A stretch of DNA of 64,000 nucleotides from the NCBI RefSeq assembly GCF_902497555.1, contig NZ_CABVGP010000002.1, positions 2,740,501 to 2,804,500 on the forward strand, read 5' to 3'. The notes beneath the pieces were generated by a model that saw only the letters and a program-made list of their open reading frames with translations, did no database searches and had not been told where the DNA came from. A program made the translations under genes and the position numbers. Origin of the DNA: Amycolatopsis camponoti. Its GTDB lineage: Bacteria > Actinomycetota > Actinomycetes > Mycobacteriales > Pseudonocardiaceae. This document shows, piece by piece, positions 33,297 through 41,758 of this stretch; the first letter of the stretch is position 1; each line of letters opens with the position of its first letter.

Positions 33297-33995
33297 TCAG
33301 CCGGAGAGCTTCACCTGGTTGTCGACCGAGGTCACACCGGGGGCGAACCACGCGGTCTGCTCGGCCGAACGGCGTTCGGCCGGGGTGAGGACCTGGCCGG
33401 TCAGGGTGACCTGGCCGTCGTCGATGCCGACCTCGACGTGCTGCGCGAACCCCGGCGCGTGCCGGGCGAGCGCCGCGACGATCTGCGCCTTGGTCTCGGA
33501 CGCCGAGACACCCGGCGAAGGCCGCAGCGTGATCAGGTTCCGCACCCCGCTGATGCCGGGGAGCACGGCCACCGCCCGGCGGGCGGCTTCGCGCTGGTAG
33601 TGCCAGTCCACCGAGCCGCGTAGGGTGACCACCCGGTCGCGCACGTCGACCTGCACCGAGTCCTTCGGCACGACGATCGTGTGGCGGTCGAACACGGCCA
33701 TGGCCTCCCGGGCGAGATCCGCGTCCACCGGAACGTCGTGACCGTGCCGGACGAGGATCTTGTCCGCGGTCGTGGTCACGCCCTGGACCCGCGTCGCGGC
33801 GCGCAGCGCCTCTTCCTTCTCGGGGTAGGTGCCCACGTGTCCGGACAGCGTCGCGACACCGTCCGAGACGGTCACGCCGATCCCTTCGGCGTTGACGCTG
33901 GGGGTCCAGGCGAGTTCATCGGTGACAGCGGTCTTGAGGTGATGATCGGGCCTGTGCTGGATCTCGGTCATCCCTCCACCGTGGTCCGTCCGCAC
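33297..33995 (-). CDS. BON-domain protein with three BON repeats
   Basis: The 232-residue soluble protein (from GTG 33995) has three BON domains: GIGVTVSDGVATLSGHVGTY, SVQVDVRDRVVTLRGSVDWH and HVEVGIDDGQVTLTGQVLTP. BON domains bind phospholipid or hydrophobic ligands and protect membranes under stress. The alternative ATG 33971 has GGAGGG only 1 nt away, too close, whereas GTG 33995 lies 5 nt after TAGGCA and may be leaderless. The gene is divergent from devR across a shared regulatory region. Confidence 0.82.
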   Translation of the reverse strand: MRTDHGGGMTEIQHRPDHHLKTAVTDELAWTPSVNAEGIGVTVSDGVATLSGHVGTYPEKEEALRAATRVQGVTTTADKILVRHGHDVPVDADLAREAMAVFDRHTIVVPKDSVQVDVRDRVVTLRGSVDWHYQREAARRAVAVLPGISGVRNLITLRPSPGVSASETKAQIVAALARHAPGFAQHVEVGIDDGQVTLTGQVLTPAERRSAEQTAWFAPGVTSVDNQVKLSG

Positions 33996-34013
33996 CGCGC
34001 TGCCTAGTGCCGC

Positions 34014-34057
34014 GGGACCCTTCTTCCGGGGTCGTTCGGCGCGGGCGGGCGTAGCCT
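34014..34057 (+). promoter_or_regulatory. devR promoter with possible autoregulatory DevR box
   Basis: GGGACCCTTCTTCC (34014-34027) matches the DosR core at 9 of 14 positions and is centred 44 bp before the GTG 34064. TAGCCT at 34052-34057 leaves 6 nt before that GTG, so transcription probably starts at the start codon. The box could also act on the divergent BON gene. Confidence 0.5.
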
Positions 34058-34063
34058 GGGGAA

Positions 34064-34744
34064 GTGGATGACCGCACGCAGCACGACCTCCCCGTCATCA
34101 CGGTCTTCCTGGTCGACGACCACGAACTCGTGCGGCGCGGAGTCGCCGAACTCGTCGACGACGAACCCGACCTGACCGTCGTCGGGCAGGCGTCCTCGGT
34201 CGCCGAGGCCATGGCCAGGATCCCCGCGCTGCGCCCGGACGTGGCGGTGCTCGACGTGCGGCTGCCCGACGGGAACGGCGTGGAGCTGTGCCGAGACCTG
34301 CGCGCGGCGCTGCCCGGCCTGCGGTGCCTGATGCTGACCTCCTTCACCGACGAGGATTCGATGGTCGAAGCGGTCTTGGCCGGCGCCGAGGGGTACGTCA
34401 TCAAGGACGTGAAGGGATTGCAGCTGGTCGACGCCATCCGCCGCGTGGGGTCCGGCGAGACCCTGCTGGACGCCCGGGCGGTCGCCGCGCTCGTGGGCGA
34501 ACTGCGGGCGAAGACCGGGAAACCGGGGCCCCTCGCGGGGCTGAGCGAGCAGGAACTCGTCCTGCTGGACCTGCTCGGGGAAAGCCTGACGAACCGGCAG
34601 ATCGCCGAGCGGATGTTCCTCGCGGAGAAGACCGTCAAGAACTACGTGTCCCGCTTGCTGGCGAAGCTCGGCTTGGAGCGGCGGTCGCAGGCGGCGGTGC
34701 TGGTCACCGGGATCCACGACGCGGAGCGCCGTCCGGGCGGCTAG
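34064..34744 (+). CDS. devR: NarL/FixJ-type response regulator, DevR/DosR-like
   Basis: The 226-residue protein has a receiver domain with acidic D18/D19, phospho-acceptor Asp64 ([13 protein letters not shown]), Thr92 ([10 protein letters not shown]) and Lys114 (YVIKDVKGL), and a LuxR-type helix-turn-helix with [20 protein letters not shown]. The linker and HTH wording closely follow mycobacterial DevR/DosR, which activates dormancy genes in hypoxia or NO. The partner kinase is probably the one at 35752. Its 3' end overlaps the convergent nitroreductase gene by 41 bp. Confidence 0.92.
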   Translation: MDDRTQHDLPVITVFLVDDHELVRRGVAELVDDEPDLTVVGQASSVAEAMARIPALRPDVAVLDVRLPDGNGVELCRDLRAALPGLRCLMLTSFTDEDSMVEAVLAGAEGYVIKDVKGLQLVDAIRRVGSGETLLDARAVAALVGELRAKTGKPGPLAGLSEQELVLLDLLGESLTNRQIAERMFLAEKTVKNYVSRLLAKLGLERRSQAAVLVTGIHDAERRPGG

Positions 34745-35606
34745 TGGCGAACGGGTGCTCGTCGCTGATCACGACGTCCTCGAGCGGGGTCCGCGCCGAC
34801 GACGGCACCGCGGTGCCGTGACCGAGCCGCAGCATGATCTGGGGCCAGAGCCCGCCGCCGAGCAGCTGCCGCAGTTCACGCCGGGTCGTCGGCTCGGCCA
34901 TCGCCTGGGAGGAGAGGGCTGCCGAGATCCCGGCGGCGGCGGCCGTCAGCAGTACCCGCTGCATGGCCTGGCCGGCCTGGAGCCGGCCGAGGGGGGTGTC
35001 GTGCAGCGTGCCGACTACCACGACCAGCCGGCCGGGGTCAACGTCGAGGTCGTTCCCGCCACCCGGTCCCGGTGTTCCGGGCGAGACTTCCGTGCGGCGC
35101 ATGATGTCGCGCAGCTGCGGCACCTGGTCGGCGGTGATGGTGGCCAGCCAGGCGCGTTCCACTTCGGCCGCCCGCCGGAGCTGCCGCTGCACCGCGTCGG
35201 GGACGACGGCGGCGGTGAACGGGCGCCGGTTGCTCTGCCGGCCGGCGATGGCCGCCACGAGCTCCCCGTCGTGCGGGGTGATCGTCTCGTAGCCGTTCGG
35301 CTGTACGACGGCGAGCAGCTCGGGCCGCCCCGCCGTGGGCAACAGCCGGACGTCGGCGTGGCTGCCCTGCGCCTTGATCGCCAGCCGGAGGTTGAGCAGC
35401 GCCGCGCCGCAGTCCAGCATTCGTTCCCGTTGTTCGCTGTCGGTGCCTGTGGTGAGCGGATCCGCGTACAGCTCGACGGAATCCGGGGTGCACTGGAACC
35501 GCCACGGCCGGGCGGACCGCAGCGGCGGGGGAGCCGTGGCCGCGAGGAGGACGGCGTGCACCTGGCTCGCGCTGAGGTGGCCGACGGGCATGACACCGGT
35601 CTTCAT
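34704..35606 (-). CDS. Acg-type nitroreductase family protein (second copy)
   Basis: The 300-residue protein has [56 protein letters not shown] and [20 protein letters not shown], the Acg pattern seen in the copy at 15637. ATG 35606 follows GGAG at 7 nt. It lies between devR and the kinase and shares the latter's divergent control region. Known Acg proteins bind flavin but lack part of the usual dimer, so enzymatic activity is uncertain. Confidence 0.85.
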   Translation of the reverse strand: MKTGVMPVGHLSASQVHAVLLAATAPPPLRSARPWRFQCTPDSVELYADPLTTGTDSEQRERMLDCGAALLNLRLAIKAQGSHADVRLLPTAGRPELLAVVQPNGYETITPHDGELVAAIAGRQSNRRPFTAAVVPDAVQRQLRRAAEVERAWLATITADQVPQLRDIMRRTEVSPGTPGPGGGNDLDVDPGRLVVVVGTLHDTPLGRLQAGQAMQRVLLTAAAAGISAALSSQAMAEPTTRRELRQLLGGGLWPQIMLRLGHGTAVPSSARTPLEDVVISDEHPFATSRPDGAPRRGSR

Positions 35607-35673
35607 GGACGGCTCCGAACTCCTGGATTACTGGATGCGCTTTCACCGTCTGCCCGGACAGCGGGCTCCGCCC

Positions 35674-35711
35674 AGTGCCGAACGGCCCCCGCCTCCGGGC
35701 GAAGGTCGTCG
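35674..35711. promoter_or_regulatory. DevR-like boxes between kinase and nitroreductase genes
   Basis: AGTGCCGAACGGCCC at 35674-35688 differs by 3 positions from the site GGTGACCAACGGCCC. A weaker GGGCGAAGGTCGTC starts at 35697, 23 bp later. The pair lies between divergent start codons at 35606 and 35752 and could serve both genes. Confidence 0.55.
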
Positions 35712-35751
35712 GTTGCGACCCGGATCGGGACCGCTGTGTCACAGTGGTGGC

Positions 35752-37344
35752 ATGCCCGAGGAAACGACGTCGGGCCGGGACCGGATGGACGCGCTGCCGG
35801 CGGCCGTCCTCGCCTTTTCCGCCGGTCTGGAGCTCGAGACGACGCTGCACCGGATCGTCACGGCCGCGGCCGGCCTGGTCGGCGCCCGGTACGGCGCGCT
35901 GGCCCTGCTCGACGAGGACGGCCGGACGACCGCGTTCGCCGTGACCGGCGTCGACGACGCCACCCGGGAGCGGCTGGGCCCGCCACCGGACGGCCACGGG
36001 CTGCTCGGCGCGCTGGTGACCGGCCGGGCTCCGGTGCGCCTGGCCCACCTGGGGACCGGTGAGTTCCCGCCGGGCCATCCGCCGATGGGGGCGTTCCTCG
36101 GCGTCCCGCTGCCGGTGCGGGGCGAGGTCCTCGGACGGTTGTACCTCAGCCGCGAGCAGCCGTTCACCGCCGACGACGAACGGGTGACCGTGGCGCTGGC
36201 CGCGGCGGCCGGGATCGCGGTCGACAACGCGCGGCTTTACGAGGAGAGCCGGAGCAGGCAGCGGTGGCTGGAAGCCACCGGGGAAATCTCCGCCGAGCTC
36301 CTGGGCGGCACGGACGTCCGTGAGGTGCTGCACCTGATCGCGACCCGGGCCGCCGAGCTCACCGGCGCCGACGACGCGCTCATCGCGTTGCCCGAGCAGC
36401 CGGGTGGGGCACTGGTCGTCACGGTGTGCGCCGGCCCGGACGCCGATGTGCTGGCCGGTCGCCGCATCCCGCTCGACGGGTCGACCTCGGGCGCGGTCCT
36501 GCGGGACCACGTGCCGCGCAGTGTGCCGAAGCTGACGTACGACCTGGCCGGCGGCCTCGGCGTGGACCTCGGGCCGGCGCTGGTGGTGCGGTTGCGGTCC
36601 GGCTCGCGGTCCGGCGCGGCGGTGCTCCTGGCGATCCGCGGCCGCGGGGCGGCGCGGTTCGCCGAGCACGAGCTGCAGCTCGTGTCCGCCTTCGCCGACC
36701 AGGCCGCGCTGGCGCTGCGGGACGCCGAAAGCCAGGCCGCCCGCCGGGAGCTGGACGTCGTGGTGGACCGCGACCGGATCGCCCGCGACCTGCACGACCA
36801 GGTCATCCAGCGGCTCTTCGCGGTGGGCCTGGGGATCGAGGGCACCCGCCGCCGGTCCGATTCGCCCGCGGTCACCAGCCGGCTCACCCAGCACATCGAC
36901 CAGCTCCAGGACGTCATCGAGGAGATCCGCAGCGCGATCTTCGCCCTGCAAGCGCAGCCGGGAGCCGGGCGGGGCCTGCGGGCCCGCCTGCAGAACGCGA
37001 TCGCCGACACGACCGCCGACTCCGCGATCCGCACGACGGTGCGGCTGTCGGGGGCGTTCGACCGGGTGCCCGCCGGTCTGGCCGAACACGCCGACGCGGT
37101 CGTCCGCGAGGCGGTCACCAACGTCCTGCGGCACGCGAGGGCGGCCGAACTGGCGGTCACCGTGTCCCTGGAAGGCGACCTGGTCGTCGAGGTGTCGGAC
37201 ACGGGGGTCGGGATGCCGGAAGCCGTGGCCCGCAGCGGACTCCGCAACCTCGAGCAGCGCGCCGCGGAGGCGGGCGGATCGTTGCGGCTCGACCGCCCGG
37301 CCGGAGGTGGCACCCGTCTGGTGTGGACGGTCCCCGTTCCCTGA
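35752..37344 (+). CDS. Sensor histidine kinase with heme-type GAF domain, DevS/DosT-like
   Basis: The 530-residue kinase has GAF-A (about 20-160), GAF-B (165-325), HisKA_3 with phospho-acceptor His348 (RDLHDQVIQRLFAVGLGIEG) and an ATPase domain with EAVTNVLRHA and DTGVGMPE. In DevS the proximal heme ligand His149 lies in HPPM and Tyr171 is 22 residues on. Here HPPMGAFLGVPLPVRGEVLG starts at His109 and Tyr131 is also 22 residues on, so heme binding and O2/NO/CO sensing are likely. The mRNA may be leaderless: CACAGT ends 6 nt before ATG 35752. Confidence 0.92.
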   Translation: MPEETTSGRDRMDALPAAVLAFSAGLELETTLHRIVTAAAGLVGARYGALALLDEDGRTTAFAVTGVDDATRERLGPPPDGHGLLGALVTGRAPVRLAHLGTGEFPPGHPPMGAFLGVPLPVRGEVLGRLYLSREQPFTADDERVTVALAAAAGIAVDNARLYEESRSRQRWLEATGEISAELLGGTDVREVLHLIATRAAELTGADDALIALPEQPGGALVVTVCAGPDADVLAGRRIPLDGSTSGAVLRDHVPRSVPKLTYDLAGGLGVDLGPALVVRLRSGSRSGAAVLLAIRGRGAARFAEHELQLVSAFADQAALALRDAESQAARRELDVVVDRDRIARDLHDQVIQRLFAVGLGIEGTRRRSDSPAVTSRLTQHIDQLQDVIEEIRSAIFALQAQPGAGRGLRARLQNAIADTTADSAIRTTVRLSGAFDRVPAGLAEHADAVVREAVTNVLRHARAAELAVTVSLEGDLVVEVSDTGVGMPEAVARSGLRNLEQRAAEAGGSLRLDRPAGGGTRLVWTVPVP

Positions 37345-37507
37345 CGCCGGGGGATCCCGTGGACGTCACCGACCGGGTGGTCCGCCCACGGGCTGGTCAC
37401 ACGAGCTGCAGGTCGGTCGTGAACTTCAGGGTGGGGTTGTGGAGTGACTTCTCGTGTGGGACCGCCGCAGCTGATCGTCAGGCAGTTCGTTCTCAGGTAA
37501 GTGGTCT

Positions 37508-37755
37508 TCACGAACGTAGACGTTCCTGGCGAGTCCGGATGCCGTCGCGCTGTGTGCGTCGGGCCGTGCGTATGCCCTGGATCGCCGGGAAAGTCGCCTC
37601 GTCCACGAGCGCCGGATGTGACTGTCGGGTGGGAAGACCGTGGTGGGCCGGGCCGGTTGTGCCGGCGCTGTGCCGGTTCACACCTGCCGCCCTGTGTACC
37701 GCGGATTCTCGAGGATGCCGACCACCGTGCGGACGATCGACTCGTGCCTCGTCCG
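37508..37755 (-). pseudogene. Decayed serine recombinase fragment
   Basis: On the minus strand one frame reads SIVRTVVGILENPRYTGRQV before a stop at 37678, and another frame continues NRHSAGTTGPAHHGLPTRQS, HPALVDEATF and GIRTARRTQRDGIR. Together they match the linker and start of the zinc-ribbon region of large serine recombinases (NPRYTGRQVWNRQ, HPALVSEEDF). The catalytic N-terminus is missing and the frame is broken, so this is the relic of an integrase or transposon. Confidence 0.65.
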
Positions 37756-37789
37756 GTGCCGGTTGCGGTCCCGGTCGGCGCTCGAGGGG

Positions 37790-38085
37790 CATGGGACGCC
37801 GCGGTTGCCCGCCTGGGCGCCCGCGAGTACGACCCGGTGACCGGCCGGTTCGCCTCGGCCGACCCGGTGCTGGATTTCGACGATCCGCAGCAGCTCAACG
37901 GGTACGCCTACGGCAACAACTCGCCGGTGACGAACTCGGACCCGAACGGCCTGTACTGGAAGACCGTCTCGGTGGCCAAGCGGACCGCGGTGACGACGTT
38001 CGTCTGGGCGCTCTACATCGTCGGGCTGTTCATGCCGGTCGTGATGCTGGTGGCGGTGACTTATTGGGTTGTGCAGGTCTTCTAA
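37790..38085 (+). pseudogene. Rhs core fragment of a polymorphic toxin
   Basis: The frame contains RLGAREYDPVTGRFASADPV and LNGYAYGNNSPVTNSDPNGL, the Rhs-repeat-associated core that ends Rhs shells just before the toxin tip. After this it runs into a hydrophobic stretch and stops at 38085. The upstream Rhs/YD repeats and secretion signals are missing. The following pretoxin region lies in another frame, so the gene is broken twice. Confidence 0.75.
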
Positions 38086-38131
38086 TACCGGATCTGGATC
38101 GACCCGCCGTGGGCGGGCGGTGGTGGGGCGG

Positions 38132-39131
38132 GCGGCGGGTGACGCCGAACAGCAGGCACTGAAAGAGGCGGGCCTGAGCCAAGCCGAGTACGAGGAAGCC
38201 AAGAAGGCGGCGGCGGACAAGCGCAGCTGGATCGACGTGGCGATCCAGGTCGGTGGCGACATCCTGCAGGAGATCATCGGTGTCAAGGGCGTTGTCGACA
38301 ACTGCATCAAGGACTTCAACCTGGCCGGCTGCGCCTGGGAGATCCTGACCTCGCTGCCATGGGGGAAGGTGCTCAAGGGCGGCAAGATCGTCGACAAGAT
38401 CGTGTCGGCGTTCAAGGACACGCTGACGTGGATGCGCCGCCGCGACAAGGCGGCAGCGGATCTGCGGCGGGTCGAGCAGGCCGAGGAGCGCCTGTCGAAG
38501 GTTTCGTGCAACAGCTTCGCGCCGGGCACGCTGGTCCTGATGGCGGACGGGAGCCGTCGTCCGATCGAAGAGATCCGGCTTGGGGACCGGGTGCTGGCCA
38601 CGGACGTTTCGACGGGCCGAACCACCTCACGCGAGGTGGTCGCGACGATCATCGGCCAGGGCTGGAAGCACATGGTGCAGATCTCGGTCGCGGGTCAAGC
38701 CCCGATCGTGGCCACCGACGGTCACCCGTTCTGGGTGCCTTCGCAGCGTGGCTGGGTGGATGCGGAGGCCCTCCGGGCGGGCGATGACCTGCTGGTGGCA
38801 GGTGGGGCCGTGGTGACGGTTTCAGCGGTCCGCGAGCTGACTCGGCCGGCGCGGGTCCACAACCTGACGGTGGACGCGGACCACACCTTCTGCGTCGAGG
38901 CCGGGGAGCGTCCGGTGCTCGTCCACAACGACAATTGCCCGAAGGGCAAGTTGTCCGACCCCCTGCCCAAGGGCATGAACAACAAGATCGCCTCTGCCTA
39001 CGACGATGTGAAAGCCGGAAAGCTGACGTCGCATGACACCTACTCGGGACGCGAGTACCCGTGGTGGGGCGGAGCCAAGGAAGATCCAACGGTTCAGCGC
39101 GCCGCACTTCCCTGATTCGGGCTGGAACTGA
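38132..39131 (+). pseudogene. Pretoxin-HINT region with truncated RNase-like tip
   Basis: This frame has GLSQAEYEEAKKAAADKRSW, a hydrophobic pretoxin region, and a HINT domain beginning SCNSFAPGTLVLMADGSRRP and ending HTFCVEAGERPVLVHND. HINT domains cut off the C-terminal toxin. The tip starts MNNKIASAYDDVKAGKLTSH and HDTYSGREYPWWGGAKE, then stops at 39115. A +1 frame continues RKIQRFSAPHFPDSGWN to 39131, which looks like the true C-terminus, so an internal deletion with a frameshift has inactivated the tip. The barstar-like gene downstream suggests that it was an RNase. Confidence 0.75.
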
Positions 39132-39188
39132 GGAGTCGGCAGCGGTCGTGCGCGTCCAGCGGTGACGGGAAGGGAAAGGGGGAGTCAG

Positions 39189-39935
39189 GTGGAGTCCGTT
39201 GAGAGTGGTGCGCTGTACCGCCTGGTCGACGGGAGCGGGGGCAACCTGCTCGTCGGGGCCGAAGAGCTGGACGGTTTCTTCGTCTCTCCGGGCGACGACT
39301 CGTCGGAAGTCGCGTTCTTACGGGCGCGCCTCGGTGAGAGACCTCCGCGGCGCGTCGAGGACGCGGTCCTCGAGGTAGTGAACACACAGCGCGAAAGGAT
39401 AGGTGAGTACCTCGTCGGAGGGGTGATTTTCGGTGACTCCGGTACGGCGGACGCGCGGGGCGAAGTTCCCCGCGTTTCGTTCCGGTACTTCGGCGACCGG
39501 TGTGAGTATCCGGAAGCAGCCGGGATTTGGCCGCGGTGGGCGTCGGGACGGCCGCTGCTGACGGGCGAGTGGCTTCAACGCCCGGGCGGCCACCACCAGG
39601 CTTGGCTGCACGTCGTGCGGAACTCGTGGTTCGCCACCGGTCACGGTGCTGTCAGGTACGGGAACGCGGAGGTGATGACCCTCGACGGTGCATCGACTGT
39701 GACGAAGGCCGGCTTTTACTGTGCGTTGGGCGAAGCCGCCAACGGTCCGGGGGGCTACTTCGGTTCGAATCTCGACGCCCTCGCCGATTGCCTCCGCTCG
39801 AGTCCGGTGGGGACGCGACCGGTCAGGCTCCTGTGGAAAGACTTCTCCTCCTCTGAAGAGGCACTGGGGAAGCAGTTCGTGAGCGCGATCACGGCTGTCT
39901 TGGGTGAGTTCGGCGTGGTCGTCGAGGTTCGATGA
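39189..39935 (+). CDS. Barstar-family immunity protein with N-terminal extension
   Basis: The 248-residue protein ends with a barstar-type domain (about 155-248): VMTLDGASTVTKAGFYCALG, GGYFGSNLDALADCLRSS and VRLLWKDFSSSEEALGKQFV. Barstars block barnase-type RNases by filling the active site with acidic residues. The first 150 residues are a separate unrecognised domain. GTG 39189 has GGGGGAG 4 nt upstream. It should neutralise the RNase tip once encoded just upstream, now damaged, so it may persist as an orphan. Confidence 0.82.
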   Translation: MESVESGALYRLVDGSGGNLLVGAEELDGFFVSPGDDSSEVAFLRARLGERPPRRVEDAVLEVVNTQRERIGEYLVGGVIFGDSGTADARGEVPRVSFRYFGDRCEYPEAAGIWPRWASGRPLLTGEWLQRPGGHHQAWLHVVRNSWFATGHGAVRYGNAEVMTLDGASTVTKAGFYCALGEAANGPGGYFGSNLDALADCLRSSPVGTRPVRLLWKDFSSSEEALGKQFVSAITAVLGEFGVVVEVR

Positions 39936-39954
39936 CTCCGGACGACATGGGTGA

Positions 39955-40344
39955 GGACAGCAGGGGCGGTTTGCCCGCCGCACTGTCCCGGTCGAGTTCT
40001 TCGAGTCCCGAACCGCCGCCCACGTCGCCGGTGAGATGGTCGACGTGATGCCGGGCGACTTGCTCGCCTCGGAGGAGATCGCGCTGCTGGACCGGGCGCT
40101 GGTGGAGTGGGGTGGTCCTGCCCGGTGTAGTGACGAGCTGGTCGCGGCGGAGATCGTCTTCGTCGGTGATCCGGCGGGTACGGGGTGCGAGTGGCCGACG
40201 ACGACCGGGCTTGACGGTGTGGTGACGCTCCCGACTTTGCGTGGAATCCAGTGGAATCCAGTGGAAGCTGGGGGAAGGTTGTTCGCGCGTACTACGGGAA
40301 GCGGCCGAGCGAGGCGTGACAGAAGAGATCCGGTGGTTGAGTGA
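39955..40344 (+). pseudogene. Probable gene fragment of unknown function
   Basis: An open frame reads RTVPVEFFESRTAAHVAGEM, LASEEIALLDRALVEWGGPA and then loses protein-like composition after about 40150. No start codon is available at the natural N-terminus; ATG 40036 is internal. A 10-bp unit (GTGGAATCCA) is repeated 2.5 times at 40241-40266 near its end. It looks like a 5' piece of an Rhs-locus accessory gene. Confidence 0.4.
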
Positions 40345-40612
40345 GTGGTTCTCGAGTCAATGCGACGGCGACTGGGAGCACGAGTTCGGCGTCCGGCTCG
40401 AGACGTTGGACAATCCGGGTTGGAGGCTGCGCGTCGACATCGTGGGCACCAGTGTGGAGGGCCGAGTGCTGCCGAGGTCGAAAGTGGACCTTGGAGCGGG
40501 TCGTTGGCTCTGGACGTCAGCTGACGGGACAAGTTACGAAGGGTCCTGTGACGTGCGGTCGCTGCGTGAGTTGGTCGCTGCGTTCCGGGGGTTCGTGTCG
40601 TCTCTGGGGTGA
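40316..40612 (+). CDS. Imm53-type immunity protein
   Basis: The 98-residue protein has IRWLSEWFSSQCDGDWEHEF, GVRLETLDNPGWRLRVDIVG and a C-terminal LRELVAAFRGFVSSLG, the pattern of Imm53 immunity proteins from polymorphic toxin loci. The cognate toxin tip is not present. GTG 40316 gives the usual N-terminus. It probably remains from an alternative toxin cassette. Confidence 0.75.
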   Translation: MTEEIRWLSEWFSSQCDGDWEHEFGVRLETLDNPGWRLRVDIVGTSVEGRVLPRSKVDLGAGRWLWTSADGTSYEGSCDVRSLRELVAAFRGFVSSLG

Positions 40613-40774
40613 GGAACGGTCATGACCGAGCAAGCGAGTGGTATGCGACGCGCCGCGTTCCGGTGAACCGAAGTCAACGATCCGGCGTACGAGGCGCTGG
40701 TCACGCTAGAGCGGGCGACTGAGCTCGACGCGGCCATCGGGCGCCTCGCCGCGCTCCGACGATTGAGCTCATGG

Positions 40775-41230
40775 CGCGCAGCAGGCTCCGGCCGAGCCGC
40801 TCGATGGCGTCCCGGTACAAGCCGTCAGCCCGCTCGCCGGTCGTCATCAACGCCCGGGACCGGGCGACGATGCCCTGAGCCGCGTCGTTGGGCAGGTGGA
40901 CCGTGGCCTCGAGCACGTGGTGGAGGGCGTCCTCCGCGACTGCCGTCCGGCCGGCTCGGATTGCGGCTTTGAGCAGCTCCACCGCGGCCCAGGCGGACAG
41001 ATACATCCGGGGGTGGTAGTCGACGGCCGCGCGCGCGGCGACCAGCGCTTCTTCGTACTGGCCGAGCCCGTTGCACAGAACGGCGCGGGAGAAGTCGCAG
41101 CGCTCGGTCACCGTTCCCTGCCCGGCCGCCGTGGCCTCGGTCAGGACGGCCTCGATCACCGCCCGAGCCTTTGGCGCCGTCTCCGGCCGCATCGGTTTCC
41201 GCGATCGCTTGCGCGACGTCGGCGAAGTCA
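40775..41230 (-). pseudogene. Fragment of a LuxR/AAA-type regulator (TPR part)
   Basis: The minus-strand frame contains CDFSRAVLCNGLGQYEEALV, YLSAWAAVELLKAAIRAGRT and DGLYRDAIERLGRSLLR, matching the helical repeats near the end of large LuxR-family ATPase regulators. The ATPase and the C-terminal LuxR helix-turn-helix are missing; the match ends near 40775 and starts at the junction near 41230. Confidence 0.65.
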
Positions 41231-41473
41231 CCGCACCGCACCCCGGCTTGCGCGAAGACACTGCACCCGGCCGAGGTCGTACCCGTTCGCCCAGTACTGG
41301 ACCAGCGCCCGGATCGTCGCCAGCTGCACCCCCTGGGAGCGATCGCCCACGAGCTCCCGGCTCGGCCAGCGCGTCGCCGCCAGCCGGTGGCGTAGGTCGT
41401 CGAGCGCCCCTTTGCGGAAGGACACGGTGAACGGTCGGATCGCGTGGCTCGTTTGCTGCTCGAGCGTGGTCAT
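41228..41473 (-). pseudogene. N-terminal fragment of an epoxide hydrolase
   Basis: From ATG 41473 the frame reads MTTLEQQTSHAIRPFTVSFR and ALDDLRHRLAATRWPSRELV and QYWANGYDLGRV, the epoxide hydrolase N-terminal (EHN) domain. After about 75 residues the match ends and a stop follows at 41228. The alpha/beta hydrolase core is missing. The break abuts the LuxR fragment, which marks a deletion junction. Confidence 0.75.
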
Positions 41474-41758
41474 CTCATGCGCGGCCTTTCCCTCGAATTC
41501 CGGCACGAACGGATCCGGGTACGGGAGGCGGTATGCCCCTCGCCGGCTCTTCGGATGTGCACCAGCGTGGCAACCCGCTCGGGCGATTCGCGCCCGTGGA
41601 AGATCCCGGTCGACACACTGGGGCAGGGCCCCAGGGGGCGCCCGGGTTTTGGTGAGTCGGACCATCGACCCGGTTCGGAACGGGCAGTTCGTTCGGCTGG
41701 GGCAACCTGGACGGCCCTTCTGGGCGTCAGTCCGGCACGGGAACGCCGGGAGGTCGCT

